This document shows positions 35,100 through 43,277 of a stretch of DNA of 64,000 bases, piece after piece. How positions within the stretch are numbered: position 1 is the first letter of the stretch; each line of letters begins with the position of its first letter. The notes under the pieces are model-generated. The model ran no database searches and was not told the origin of the DNA. It saw only the letters and a list, made by a program, of their open reading frames with translations. The stretch spans positions 1-64,000 of the forward strand of contig NZ_JAAMFG010000028.1 of NCBI RefSeq assembly GCF_011064545.1. Direction: 5' to 3'. This DNA is from Wenzhouxiangella sp. XN24. Lineage in GTDB: Bacteria > Pseudomonadota > Gammaproteobacteria > Steroidobacterales > XN24. A program made the position numbers and the translations under genes.

Positions 35100-35130
35100 A
35101 TTCTAATCATGATACTTTCCGTCGTGTCAA
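35100..35130 (-). promoter_or_regulatory. Promoter of the ilv-leu operon
   Basis: A perfect -35 TTGACA (35130-35125) and a -10 TAGAAT (35105-35100, one mismatch) stand 19 bases apart. The predicted transcript begins about 35 bases before the leader-peptide ATG. Confidence 0.6.
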
Positions 35131-35231
35131 CCCTTTTTTTCACGTAATCTTTCGTTCGGCCCGCCGCCAGTGCCCCGTGGGGCTCCGCGGGGATGCATAC
35201 GCACCTTATCTTGCAAGGAAGAAAATTCACC

Positions 35232-36902
35232 ATGAGTGACCAACGCTCCCGCAGGTATTCCAGCCCCGTCGTGGACGGCGTGACACGGACCCCGAGCCGG
35301 GCCATGTTGCGCGCCGTGGGCTTCACCGATGCCGACTTCGGCAAGCCCCAGGTGGGCATCGCGTCGACCTGGGCGGAGCTCACTCCCTGCAATATGCACA
35401 TCGACGGCCTGGCCCGCGAAGCTGCCGCCGGCGCCAATGCCGCCGGCGGCAAGGCCGTGATCTTCAACACCATCACCGTGTCGGACGGCATCTCCATGGG
35501 CACCCCTGGGATGCGCTATTCGCTGGTGTCACGCGAAATCATCGCCGATTCGATCGAGGCGGTGGTCGCGGGGGAGGGTTTCGACGGCTTCGTTGCGATC
35601 GGCGGCTGCGACAAGAACATGCCGGGTTGCGTGATGGCCATGGCGCGTCTCGACCGGCCCGCGGTGTTCGTCTACGGCGGCACCATTCGCCCGGGGGCGA
35701 AGCGGCGCGACATCGTCTCGGTGTTCGAAGCCGTCGGGGGGCACGCACGGGGGACCGTCTCGGATGCGGAACTCGGCGAGGTCGAGCGCACGGCGATCCC
35801 CGGCCCGGGTTCCTGCGGCGGCATGTACACGGCGAATACCATGGCCTCGGCCATCGAGGCGCTCGGGCTCAGCCTGCCCAACAGTTCCGCCCAGGAGGCC
35901 GTCGGCGACGCGAAGGCGGAAGACTGCCGTCGCGCAGGGGCCGCCGTCCTGGAGTTGCTGGCGAAGGGCATCAAGCCGTCCGACATCCTCACGCGCGAAG
36001 CCTTCGAGAACGCCATCACGGTGACCATCGCCCTCGGCGGTTCGACCAATGCCGTGTTGCACATGCTCGGCATCGCCGACGCGGCCGGCGTACCGCTGGA
36101 ACTCGATGACTTCACCCGCATAGGCGCGCGCGTCCCGGTGCTCGCCGATCTCAAGCCCAGCGGCCGCTACCTGATGTCCGAACTGATCGAGATCGGCGGG
36201 ATCCGGCCGCTGATGAAAACCCTGCTCGACGCCGGCCTGCTGCACGGCGGCTGCCTGACGGTGAGCGGGCGGACCCTCGGCGAGGACCTGGCGGACGTGG
36301 CGCCCTACCCGGCCGGCCAGGACATCGTGCGGAGCCTCGACAATCCCATCAAGCCGGACAGCCACCTCGTGATACTCAAGGGCAACCTCGCGCCCGCCGG
36401 CGCCGTCGCCAAGATCAGCGGCAAGGAAGGCGAGCGATTCGTCGGCCGGGCACGGGTCTTCGGCAGCGAGCAGGACGCGTTGCAGGCCATCCTCGCGGGC
36501 GGAATCGTCGCCGGTGACGTCGTGGTGATCCGTTATCTCGGCCCGAAAGGGGCACCGGGCATGCCGGAGATGCTCTCCCCCACCGGCGCCATCATCGGCC
36601 GCGGGCTGGGCGACTCCGTGGCGCTGATCACCGACGGACGCTTCTCCGGCGGCAGCCATGGCTTCGTGGTCGGCCATGTCGCTCCGGAAGCCGCCGCCGG
36701 CGGGCCGATCGCCGCGGTGGAGGACGGCGACGAGATCGAGATCGATGCCCGGCGCCGCGAGATCACCTTGCGGATCGATCCCGCCGAACTCGAGAAGCGC
36801 CTCGCCCACTGGCGACCCCCGGCGGGCGAGAAGCCCGGCACGGTGCTGGGCAAGTACGGCCGCCTCGTCAGCTGTGCGTCGCGGGGGGCGGTGTTGAGTT
36901 AG
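35232..36902 (+). CDS. ilvD: Dihydroxy-acid dehydratase
   Basis: This Fe-S enzyme dehydrates 2,3-dihydroxy acids to the 2-keto acids of Val and Ile. It has 556 residues. Cluster cysteines are expected at Cys53 (TPCNMH), Cys126 ([10 protein letters not shown]) and the Cys of [31 protein letters not shown] is the C-terminal signature. The start at 35232 is the first ATG matching the family; the preceding AAGGA lies rather far (12 bases). It is transcribed away from the attenuated operon and is therefore the one ilv gene outside that control. No attenuator is seen in its own leader. Confidence 0.97.
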   Translation: MSDQRSRRYSSPVVDGVTRTPSRAMLRAVGFTDADFGKPQVGIASTWAELTPCNMHIDGLAREAAAGANAAGGKAVIFNTITVSDGISMGTPGMRYSLVSREIIADSIEAVVAGEGFDGFVAIGGCDKNMPGCVMAMARLDRPAVFVYGGTIRPGAKRRDIVSVFEAVGGHARGTVSDAELGEVERTAIPGPGSCGGMYTANTMASAIEALGLSLPNSSAQEAVGDAKAEDCRRAGAAVLELLAKGIKPSDILTREAFENAITVTIALGGSTNAVLHMLGIADAAGVPLELDDFTRIGARVPVLADLKPSGRYLMSELIEIGGIRPLMKTLLDAGLLHGGCLTVSGRTLGEDLADVAPYPAGQDIVRSLDNPIKPDSHLVILKGNLAPAGAVAKISGKEGERFVGRARVFGSEQDALQAILAGGIVAGDVVVIRYLGPKGAPGMPEMLSPTGAIIGRGLGDSVALITDGRFSGGSHGFVVGHVAPEAAAGGPIAAVEDGDEIEIDARRREITLRIDPAELEKRLAHWRPPAGEKPGTVLGKYGRLVSCASRGAVLS

Positions 36903-36914
36903 CCCGGCAGGGGT

Positions 36915-37331
36915 CTAGCGACCGTCCGCGCTCCCGGCCGCCTGGTTCAGCGCCGCGAAAATCACTTCCTCGCGCGTTTCGCCGACGGCGTACCAGCGAC
37001 GTTCGCGACCGCGATACAGCGCCAGGGTGGACTGGTAACGGGCGCCGAGGGCCTCGACGGCCGACTTCTGGGTGTCGAAGTCGATGCTCAGCAGCACCAG
37101 GTCGACCCCGGGATGCGCTTCGCGGTAGCGCCGCACGATCTCGCGCTGGCGCCGGCAGGTGACGCACCAGGTGGCGTGAATCTCGACGAGCACCAGGGCG
37201 TCCTGCGCCTGCAGGGCGGCGAAACGCTGCGGCGTGAACCGCTCGGCCTCCTGGCTGATCGCGCCGACGCCGAAATACAGGGCGACTGCGAACAGCAGCA
37301 CGGTAACGGTCCAGAGGGCCGGCTTTTTCAT
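36915..37331 (-). CDS. Membrane-anchored thioredoxin-like protein
   Basis: This 138-residue protein has one N-terminal membrane segment (about 6-26) and a thioredoxin fold whose active pair is Cys56-Cys59 in ATWCVTCRRQ. The motif CVTC and the preceding W are like those in DsbD C-terminal domains and thioredoxin-like TlpA relatives. It is probably a periplasm-facing thiol-disulfide protein, though its partner is unknown. It lies 12 bases downstream of the fused opp ATPase gene and may belong to that operon; it is convergent with ilvD. Confidence 0.85.
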   Translation of the reverse strand: MKKPALWTVTVLLFAVALYFGVGAISQEAERFTPQRFAALQAQDALVLVEIHATWCVTCRRQREIVRRYREAHPGVDLVLLSIDFDTQKSAVEALGARYQSTLALYRGRERRWYAVGETREEVIFAALNQAAGSADGR

Positions 37332-37343
37332 GACACCGACACC

Positions 37344-39188
37344 TCAGACCTCGTGACAGGCGACCAGGTGATCGCCCACTTGCCTGAGCTCAGGGGTCTC
37401 GACGGCACAACGGCCGACCGCGATGGGGCAGCGCGTGCGAAACGCACAGCCGGACGGCGGATCGACCGGCGACGGCAGGTCGCCCTGCAGCGGGGCGTGC
37501 GGCTTGTTGCGCTCGAGCTCGGGGTCCGGGATCGGCACAGCCCGGATGAGGGCCTGCGTGTAGGGATGCATCGGTCTTTCATACAGCGCGACGCGGTCGG
37601 CCACCTCGACGACCCGCCCGAGGTACATGACCATGATGCGGTGACTGATGTGGCGCACCACCGCGAGGTCATGGGCGATGAATACCAGGGACAGGTTCAT
37701 TTCCGCCTGCAGGTCCATCAGCAGGTTGACGATCTGCGCCTGGATGGACACGTCGAGCGCGCTGACCGGCTCGTCGCAGATCACCAGCTTCGGCTCGAGC
37801 ACCAGGGCCCGCGCGATGCCGATGCGCTGGCATTGCCCGCCGGAAAACTCGTGTGGATAGCGGTTGACGTGCTCCGGGCCGAGGCCGACGCGGCTGAGAA
37901 TCGCTTCGACCTTCTGTCGCACCTCGCGTCGCGGCGTGGACGGAAAATGCGTCCACACGGGCTCGGCGACGATGTCGCCGATGGTCATGCGAGGGTTCAG
38001 CGAAGCCAGCGGATCCTGGAACACCACCTGCATGTCGCGCCGGTGGATGCGCATCGCCTTCTTGTCCTTGCCGGTGATCTCCTCCCCCAGCAGGCTGATG
38101 TGCCCGTTGGTGGCGGGAACGAGCCTGAGCACCGCACGCGCCAGCGTGGACTTGCCGCAACCCGACTCCCCCACCACGCCGAGGGTCTCCCCGGGCCGCA
38201 GCGCCAGCTCGACACCGTTGACCGCACGCAGCACGCGTGTCTTGCCGAGGATCGTCTCCGGCGCCAGCCTGAAGTGCACGTGCAGGTCGGACACATCGAG
38301 CAGGGGCGGCGCATCGAGGTCAGGTTCGCGCCGCTCGATGAGCGCCTGCTCGACCGCGGATTCCCCGTCGGCTTCGTCCAGCGACGCGAGCCGGCTGATC
38401 TCCGCCTGGTCGAGTCGCGGCACGGCGGCGAGCAGCGCGCGGGTATACGGATGCTGCGGCCGGTAGAAGATGTCATCCACCGGACCGGACTCTTTTTCCT
38501 CGCCGCCGTGCATGACCAGCACGCGCTCGCACAACCCGGCCACCACGCCGAGATCGTGAGTGATCAGGATGATCGCGGTGCCGAAGTCGCGGCGCACGTC
38601 ACGCATCAGCTCGAGAATCTGCGCCTGCACCGTAACGTCCAGCGCCGTGGTGGGTTCGTCGGCGATCAGCAGGTCGGGACGACACAGCATGGCCGCGGCG
38701 ATCATCACGCGCTGGCGCATCCCCCCGGAGAACTCGTGCGGATACATGTCCATCCGCTTGGCGGCCTCGGGGATATGGACCGCGTCAAGCAGCTCGATGC
38801 AGCGCTTGCGGCTCTCCTTGCGGCTGAGGCGCTCGTGGTGGACCAGCACCTGCGACATCTGGTCGAACACCGTCATGTACGGGTTCAGCGAGGTCATCGG
38901 GTCCTGGAAGATCATGCCGATCCGCCGGCCCCGCACCTTGCGCAGCGGGCCCAGCGGCATGCCGATCAGCTCGGTCCCGTCGAAGCGCGCCGAGCCTTCC
39001 GCGCGGCCGTTCGAGGCCAGCAGGCCGATCAGGCTCATCATCGACTGGCTCTTGCCCGAGCCGGATTCGCCGACGATCCCGAGCGTCTCGCCGCGCGCCA
39101 GCTCGAAGCCGAGATCGCGCACGGCGTGGACCTCGCCATCCGGCGTCTGGAAACGTACGTTCAGGCCCTCGACGGTGAGCAATGACAT
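37344..39188 (-). CDS. Fused double ATP-binding subunit of a peptide ABC transporter (OppD-OppF)
   Basis: This 614-residue protein contains two complete ABC ATPases that are usually separate OppD and OppF. Domain 1 (about 1-265) has Walker A GESGSGKS with Lys46, EFSGGMRQR and LLIADEPTTALD. Domain 2 (about 305-570) has GESGCGKST with Lys346, EFSGGQCQR and LVICDEPVSALD. Both carry the oligopeptide-type C-terminal extension with HPYT motifs, and the second ends in a CxnC-bearing tail (CAFRTRCPIAVGRC). The ATG at 39188 overlaps the oppC stop (TGATG). It energises import through OppB/OppC. Confidence 0.94.
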   Translation of the reverse strand: MSLLTVEGLNVRFQTPDGEVHAVRDLGFELARGETLGIVGESGSGKSQSMMSLIGLLASNGRAEGSARFDGTELIGMPLGPLRKVRGRRIGMIFQDPMTSLNPYMTVFDQMSQVLVHHERLSRKESRKRCIELLDAVHIPEAAKRMDMYPHEFSGGMRQRVMIAAAMLCRPDLLIADEPTTALDVTVQAQILELMRDVRRDFGTAIILITHDLGVVAGLCERVLVMHGGEEKESGPVDDIFYRPQHPYTRALLAAVPRLDQAEISRLASLDEADGESAVEQALIERREPDLDAPPLLDVSDLHVHFRLAPETILGKTRVLRAVNGVELALRPGETLGVVGESGCGKSTLARAVLRLVPATNGHISLLGEEITGKDKKAMRIHRRDMQVVFQDPLASLNPRMTIGDIVAEPVWTHFPSTPRREVRQKVEAILSRVGLGPEHVNRYPHEFSGGQCQRIGIARALVLEPKLVICDEPVSALDVSIQAQIVNLLMDLQAEMNLSLVFIAHDLAVVRHISHRIMVMYLGRVVEVADRVALYERPMHPYTQALIRAVPIPDPELERNKPHAPLQGDLPSPVDPPSGCAFRTRCPIAVGRCAVETPELRQVGDHLVACHEV

Positions 39189-40102
39189 CAGCGGTCCTTG
39201 GGGTCGAGCGCGTCGCGCAACCCGTCCCCGACGAAATTGAAACAGAACAGCGTCGCCGCGAGGAACACCGCCGGGAACACCAGCATCCACGGCGCAGTGC
39301 CCATTTCCTGCGCCCCTTCGTTCACCAGCGCGCCCCAGGACGTCATCGGCTCCTGCACGCCGAGTCCGAGGAAGCTCAGGAAACTCTCGACCAGGATCAC
39401 TTGCGGGATCGTCAGCGTCACGTACACCACCACCACGCCGAGCAGGTTCGGCACGATATGGCGGCGCAGGATGTTGAAGGTGGCCACGCCCTGGGCTTCG
39501 GCCGCCTCGACGAACTCCTTGTGCTTCAAAGACAGCGTCTGGCCGCGCACGATACGCGCCATGTCGAGCCAGTTGATCGCGCCGATGGCGACGAAAATCA
39601 GGATGATGTTGCGGCCGAAGAACACCATCAGCAGGATCACGAAGAACATGAAAGGCATGGCATAGAGGATATCGACGATGCGCATCATGACGTGGTCGAC
39701 GCGCCCGCCGAGATAGCCCGCGGTGGCCCCCCAGCTGATGCCGATCAACAGGCTCACCAGCGTGGCGACCACGCCGATCATCAGCGAGATCCGCCCCCCG
39801 TAGAGGGTGCGCACGAACAGGTCGCGGCCCAGCGCATCGGTGCCGAAATAGTGGCGGCTCTCCCAGTCGGGACCGATGGAGGTGTTCGCCCAGTCGGTGT
39901 GGTCGTAGGCCCAGGGCGACAGCCAGGGCCCGACGATCACGGCCACCCCCATGAAAAGAATCAGCCCGCCGGCGACCACTGCCGCGCGATTCCGGCGCAG
40001 CACGTTCCAGGCATCGACCCACAGGCTCCGGCCCTTCACGGGCTCGATTCCGCCATCCGGCTTGCCGGCCGGCACCGTGGCGAGCGGCATCTCGCGGTTC
40101 AT
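39188..40102 (-). CDS. oppC: Oligopeptide ABC transporter permease OppC
   Basis: This inner-membrane permease has 304 residues: an N-terminal cytoplasmic segment, a first helix (about 40-62) and five more, with the EAA coupling motif in EFVEAAEAQGVATFNILRRHIVPN. HYFGTDALGRDLFVRTLYGGRISL is the typical OppC/DppC periplasmic entry. The ATG at 40102 overlaps the oppB stop (ATGA). It pairs with OppB to form the channel. Confidence 0.95.
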   Translation of the reverse strand: MNREMPLATVPAGKPDGGIEPVKGRSLWVDAWNVLRRNRAAVVAGGLILFMGVAVIVGPWLSPWAYDHTDWANTSIGPDWESRHYFGTDALGRDLFVRTLYGGRISLMIGVVATLVSLLIGISWGATAGYLGGRVDHVMMRIVDILYAMPFMFFVILLMVFFGRNIILIFVAIGAINWLDMARIVRGQTLSLKHKEFVEAAEAQGVATFNILRRHIVPNLLGVVVVYVTLTIPQVILVESFLSFLGLGVQEPMTSWGALVNEGAQEMGTAPWMLVFPAVFLAATLFCFNFVGDGLRDALDPKDR

Positions 40103-41022
40103 GCGTATTTCACCTTCGGATCGAGCCAGGCATAGACGAGATCGACCAGCAGGTTGAACAGGATGATCAGGGCGCCGTAAAACACGACCACCCCCATGAC
40201 CAGCGTGTAATCGCGATTGAGCGCGCCCTGCACGAAATAGCGACCCAGCCCGGGGACGCCGAAAATCTGCTCGATGACCACGGAGCCGGTGATCACGGCC
40301 GCGGTGGCGGGCCCGAGGTACGACACCACGGGAAGCAACGCCGGCTTCAGCGCATGGCGCAGGACGACGGTGCGTTCGGGCAATCCCTGGGCGCGCGCGG
40401 TGCGAACGAAGTTGCTGCGCAGTACCTCGATCATGCTGCCGCGGGTCAGCCGCGAGATGTAGGCGATCTGCGGCAGCGCGAGGGATACCACGGGGAGAAT
40501 CATGTGTCGCCAACTGCCGTCACCGATGCCGCCGGCGGGCAACCAGCCGAGATACACCGCGAAGAACAGGATCAGCAACGGCGCCATGACGAAGTTGGGA
40601 ATCGAGATGCCGGTCATCGAGACGGCCATGACGGCGTGATCGGTCCGCGAATTCTGGCGCAGCGCCGCGATGGTGCCCGCTGAAATGCCCACCAGCAGCG
40701 CCAGCAGCATGGCGGAACCGCCGAGCCGCAGCGACACCGGGAAACCCGCCGCGATCAGCTCCGTCACGGTGAAGTCCTTGTACTGGAAGGACGGCCCGAA
40801 ATCGCCGCGCACGATGTTCCAGACGTAGCGGCCGAACTGTTGCACCAGCGGTTCATCGAGGTGGTAGGCGGCGCGCAGGTTGGCCTCGATCTCCGCGGGG
40901 AGCGCCTTCTCCGCGTCGAAGGGTCCGCCCGGCGCCGCGCGGATCATGAAAAACGCCACGGCGATGAGAATGAACAGCGTCGGGATGGCGCCGACGAATC
41001 GGGTCAGTGCATAGCGCAGCAC
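40099..41022 (-). CDS. oppB: Oligopeptide ABC transporter permease OppB
   Basis: This 307-residue inner-membrane permease has six predicted helices. The N-terminal RYALTRFVGAIPTLFILIAVAFF is characteristic of OppB/DppB. The EAA-like coupling loop is FVRTARAQGLPERTVVLRHALKPALLP. It is the second gene of oppA-oppB-oppC-oppDF, 46 bases after oppA, and its stop overlaps oppC. Confidence 0.95.
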   Translation of the reverse strand: MLRYALTRFVGAIPTLFILIAVAFFMIRAAPGGPFDAEKALPAEIEANLRAAYHLDEPLVQQFGRYVWNIVRGDFGPSFQYKDFTVTELIAAGFPVSLRLGGSAMLLALLVGISAGTIAALRQNSRTDHAVMAVSMTGISIPNFVMAPLLILFFAVYLGWLPAGGIGDGSWRHMILPVVSLALPQIAYISRLTRGSMIEVLRSNFVRTARAQGLPERTVVLRHALKPALLPVVSYLGPATAAVITGSVVIEQIFGVPGLGRYFVQGALNRDYTLVMGVVVFYGALIILFNLLVDLVYAWLDPKVKYA

Positions 41023-41068
41023 GCGGCTCTCCCGTGGCGATCCATGCCTGCTATCGTCGCGCGCCTCA

Positions 41069-42715
41069 TCAGTGCGCCAGGATCTTCAGGTCTTTGGTGA
41101 GGATGAAATCCTGGATGTGTGGCCTGTAATTGCCGACCCAGGGCTTGACCAGCCGTTTCGTGACATAGAAATACAAGGGGATCAGGGGCGTGTCATGGAT
41201 GAGGACGCGTTCTGCCTGGCCGAGATAGGTGGCACGCTTCTCCATGTCGGATTCGGCGGCGGCCTGGGCGAGCAATGCGTCGTACTCGGCATTTTTCCAG
41301 CCTGAATCGTTCAACCCGCTGTCGGAGTGCATGATCTCCGCGAAATTGAAGGCGTCATTGTAATCGCCGATCCAGCCGGCGCGGAACACCTGGGTGTTCT
41401 CCTTGAGGCGGCGGGTCTCGAGATACACCTTCCACTCCTCGTTCACCAGTTCCGTCTCGATGCCCAGCGCCTCGTTCCACATGGATGACACCGCCACCGC
41501 GATGGTGCGATGGTTCTCGTGCGTGTTGTAGAGAATCTGCAGGCGCAACGGCTGCTCGGTCGAGTAGCCCGCGGCGGCATAAAGCCGTCGCGCCTCGGCG
41601 ACCCGCTCCTCCTGCGTCCAGCTCGCCCATTCGGGAACGTACTGCGTGTAATTGGCCGTGTTGGGCACCCAGCCGTAGGCGGGGATCTCGCCGGCGGTGG
41701 TCACCTGGCGGGTGAGGATTTCCCGGTCCACGGCGAGATTGAGCGCCATCCGCAGCTCGGGATTGTCCTTGAAGGGTTCCCGGGTCACGTTGAGCCCGAA
41801 GTAATAAATGCCGAGGTATTCGCTGATCACCAGTTCATCCGGAAGGTTTTCCCGGATCCACGACAGCTGTCTAAACGGCAGGTCGTAAGTCATGTCGAGC
41901 GCATCGGCCCGGTAGCGCTGCAACTCAGTGGACTGGTTCTCGATCGGGTAGTACCAGACCTCGTCGATGGTCGTGTTCTCGTTGTCCCAGTAGTGCTCGT
42001 TGCGCTCCAGGACGATATGCGACTGCATCACCCAGTCACGCAGCCGATACGCGCCGTTCGATACCAGCCGGCCGGGCCGTGCCCAGCGATCGCCGTACTT
42101 TTCGACGCTGGGCCGATGCACGGGATAGCTCGCCGAGTGGTTCAGCACGCCGAGAAAATAAGGCGTCGGCCCGTTGAGCCGTATTTCCAGGGTCATGTCG
42201 TCGATGGCGCGCACGCCGAGCGCCTCGGGCGGCAGTTCCCCGGCGATGATCTGCTCGGCATTGAGGATGGGCCGTAGCATGATGCTGTAGTTCGACAGCG
42301 TCGCCGGATCGACCGAGCGTCGCAGCCCGTAGACGAAGTCATGCGCCGTGACCGGGTCGCCGTTCGACCAGCGGCCGTCCTCCCGCATCTTGAAGACGTA
42401 GACCAGGCCGTCCTCGCTGATCTCCCAGGAACTTGCAGCCCCCGGCTCCAGCCCGGCCACGCCCGAGTCGTTGGTCAGCCCTTCGTACAGGTCCCGTTGC
42501 AGGTTGGACTCCGGCACGCCTTCGCTCTTGTGCGGATCGAGCGACTGGGGTTCGGCCCCGTTGCCTCGATGCAGGACCTGCATCGCGGCGAGTTCAGTCC
42601 CGCTCTGGCCGCCAACGGGCGCCGCGGCATCCCCGCGGCCTGCATCCGGCTGGCCGCAGCCGACGACGAACACGGCGAGCAGGCTGCAAAGCAATATCCG
42701 TCGGCTGGGGGTCAT
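41069..42715 (-). CDS. oppA: Peptide-binding lipoprotein OppA
   Basis: This is the substrate-binding protein of the transporter, SBP family 5. Its 548 residues begin with a lipoprotein signal peptide ending VVGC (Cys20), so it is tethered to a membrane, unlike the soluble E. coli OppA. LDPHKSEGVPESNLQRDLYE and DDMTLEIRLNGPTPYF are close to OppA/MppA. The mature N-terminus is a Gly/Ala-rich tether. It is first in the operon, with an extended -10 promoter about 40 bases upstream. Tripeptide or murein-peptide binding cannot be told apart here. Confidence 0.95.
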   Translation of the reverse strand: MTPSRRILLCSLLAVFVVGCGQPDAGRGDAAAPVGGQSGTELAAMQVLHRGNGAEPQSLDPHKSEGVPESNLQRDLYEGLTNDSGVAGLEPGAASSWEISEDGLVYVFKMREDGRWSNGDPVTAHDFVYGLRRSVDPATLSNYSIMLRPILNAEQIIAGELPPEALGVRAIDDMTLEIRLNGPTPYFLGVLNHSASYPVHRPSVEKYGDRWARPGRLVSNGAYRLRDWVMQSHIVLERNEHYWDNENTTIDEVWYYPIENQSTELQRYRADALDMTYDLPFRQLSWIRENLPDELVISEYLGIYYFGLNVTREPFKDNPELRMALNLAVDREILTRQVTTAGEIPAYGWVPNTANYTQYVPEWASWTQEERVAEARRLYAAAGYSTEQPLRLQILYNTHENHRTIAVAVSSMWNEALGIETELVNEEWKVYLETRRLKENTQVFRAGWIGDYNDAFNFAEIMHSDSGLNDSGWKNAEYDALLAQAAAESDMEKRATYLGQAERVLIHDTPLIPLYFYVTKRLVKPWVGNYRPHIQDFILTKDLKILAH

Positions 42716-42750
42716 CGGCTCTCACGTGGCGGCAGGTTCGGCTGCGGAAC

Positions 42751-42779
42751 ATTATCACAGGGGTCGCGATACCGACCAA
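42751..42779 (-). promoter_or_regulatory. Promoter of the opp operon
   Basis: On the minus strand -35 TTGGTC (42779-42774) and -10 GATAAT (42756-42751) stand 17 bases apart; the -10 is preceded by TGT, giving an extended -10. Confidence 0.6.
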
Positions 42780-42889
42780 ATCAGACCGCCTCATTCCCCG
42801 GGAGGTTCCGCAGGCGTAAAGTCTGCGGTCGAGCGCTTCGTCGCTGCGACGAGCGACCGATCAGGTATGCCGCGACAGGAGACACGAAC

Positions 42890-42985
42890 ATGAGCAAGGG
42901 CCAGGATCGCAAGAAGGAAACCAAGAAAAAGCCCGCCAAGACCGCGCAAGAGAAGCGCGCGGCGAAGCGGGCCAAGAAGGGCTAG
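42890..42985 (+). CDS. Very small lysine-rich protein
   Basis: This 31-residue protein consists almost entirely of Lys, Arg, Ala, Glu and Gln. It begins MSKGQDRKKETKKKPAK and ends in a KRAAKRAKKG-type tail. A strong ribosome site, AGGAGA, lies 8 bases before the ATG, and a hairpin follows the stop, which supports a real gene despite the size. I recall similar short basic proteins (MSKG...KKETKKKPAKT...) in other proteobacteria, without known function. The charge suggests nucleic-acid or ribosome association, but that is only inference. Confidence 0.65.
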   Translation: MSKGQDRKKETKKKPAKTAQEKRAAKRAKKG

Positions 42986-42991
42986 CAACGC

Positions 42992-43024
42992 ATCCCGTCC
43001 CGGCGGACCACGCCGGACCGGGAT
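42992..43024 (+). terminator. Hairpin after the small basic protein gene
   Basis: ATCCCG and CGGGAT, with inner arms CGGCG and CGCCG, form an interrupted GC-rich hairpin just after the stop. The tail is CT-rich rather than T-only, so termination is uncertain. The rest of the 292-base gap to glgE holds only the promoter noted next. Confidence 0.45.
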
Positions 43025-43152
43025 CTCTCTCCCCCACGTCCCGTGTGTTCGGGCGGCATCGCCTGCGGCATTGCAGCAACGTCCTCAAGGCGTTGTTTTT
43101 CAAGTCAAGTTGATCCCCTGCTTGCATCGCCCCGGCAAAATGCCGAGGGCTG

Positions 43153-43161
43153 CCTATACTT
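43153..43161 (+). promoter_or_regulatory. Candidate -10 element of the GlgE operon
   Basis: CCTATACTT contains TATACT (43155-43160) and matches the extended -10 favoured by the stationary-phase sigma factor (CTAyACTT). No good -35 is visible. It would give a leader of about 110 bases before glgE. Confidence 0.45.
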
Positions 43162-43277
43162 GAATCATCGAGTCGCCGCAGCGCTTTTTTCCTGCGGCCG
43201 ATGTCTTGCCGAGTCACCGGCACCCGGTTTCCAGTCCCCGTCGCGGGCGCGGGAGCCGTCAGCCACACGGAGGATCA

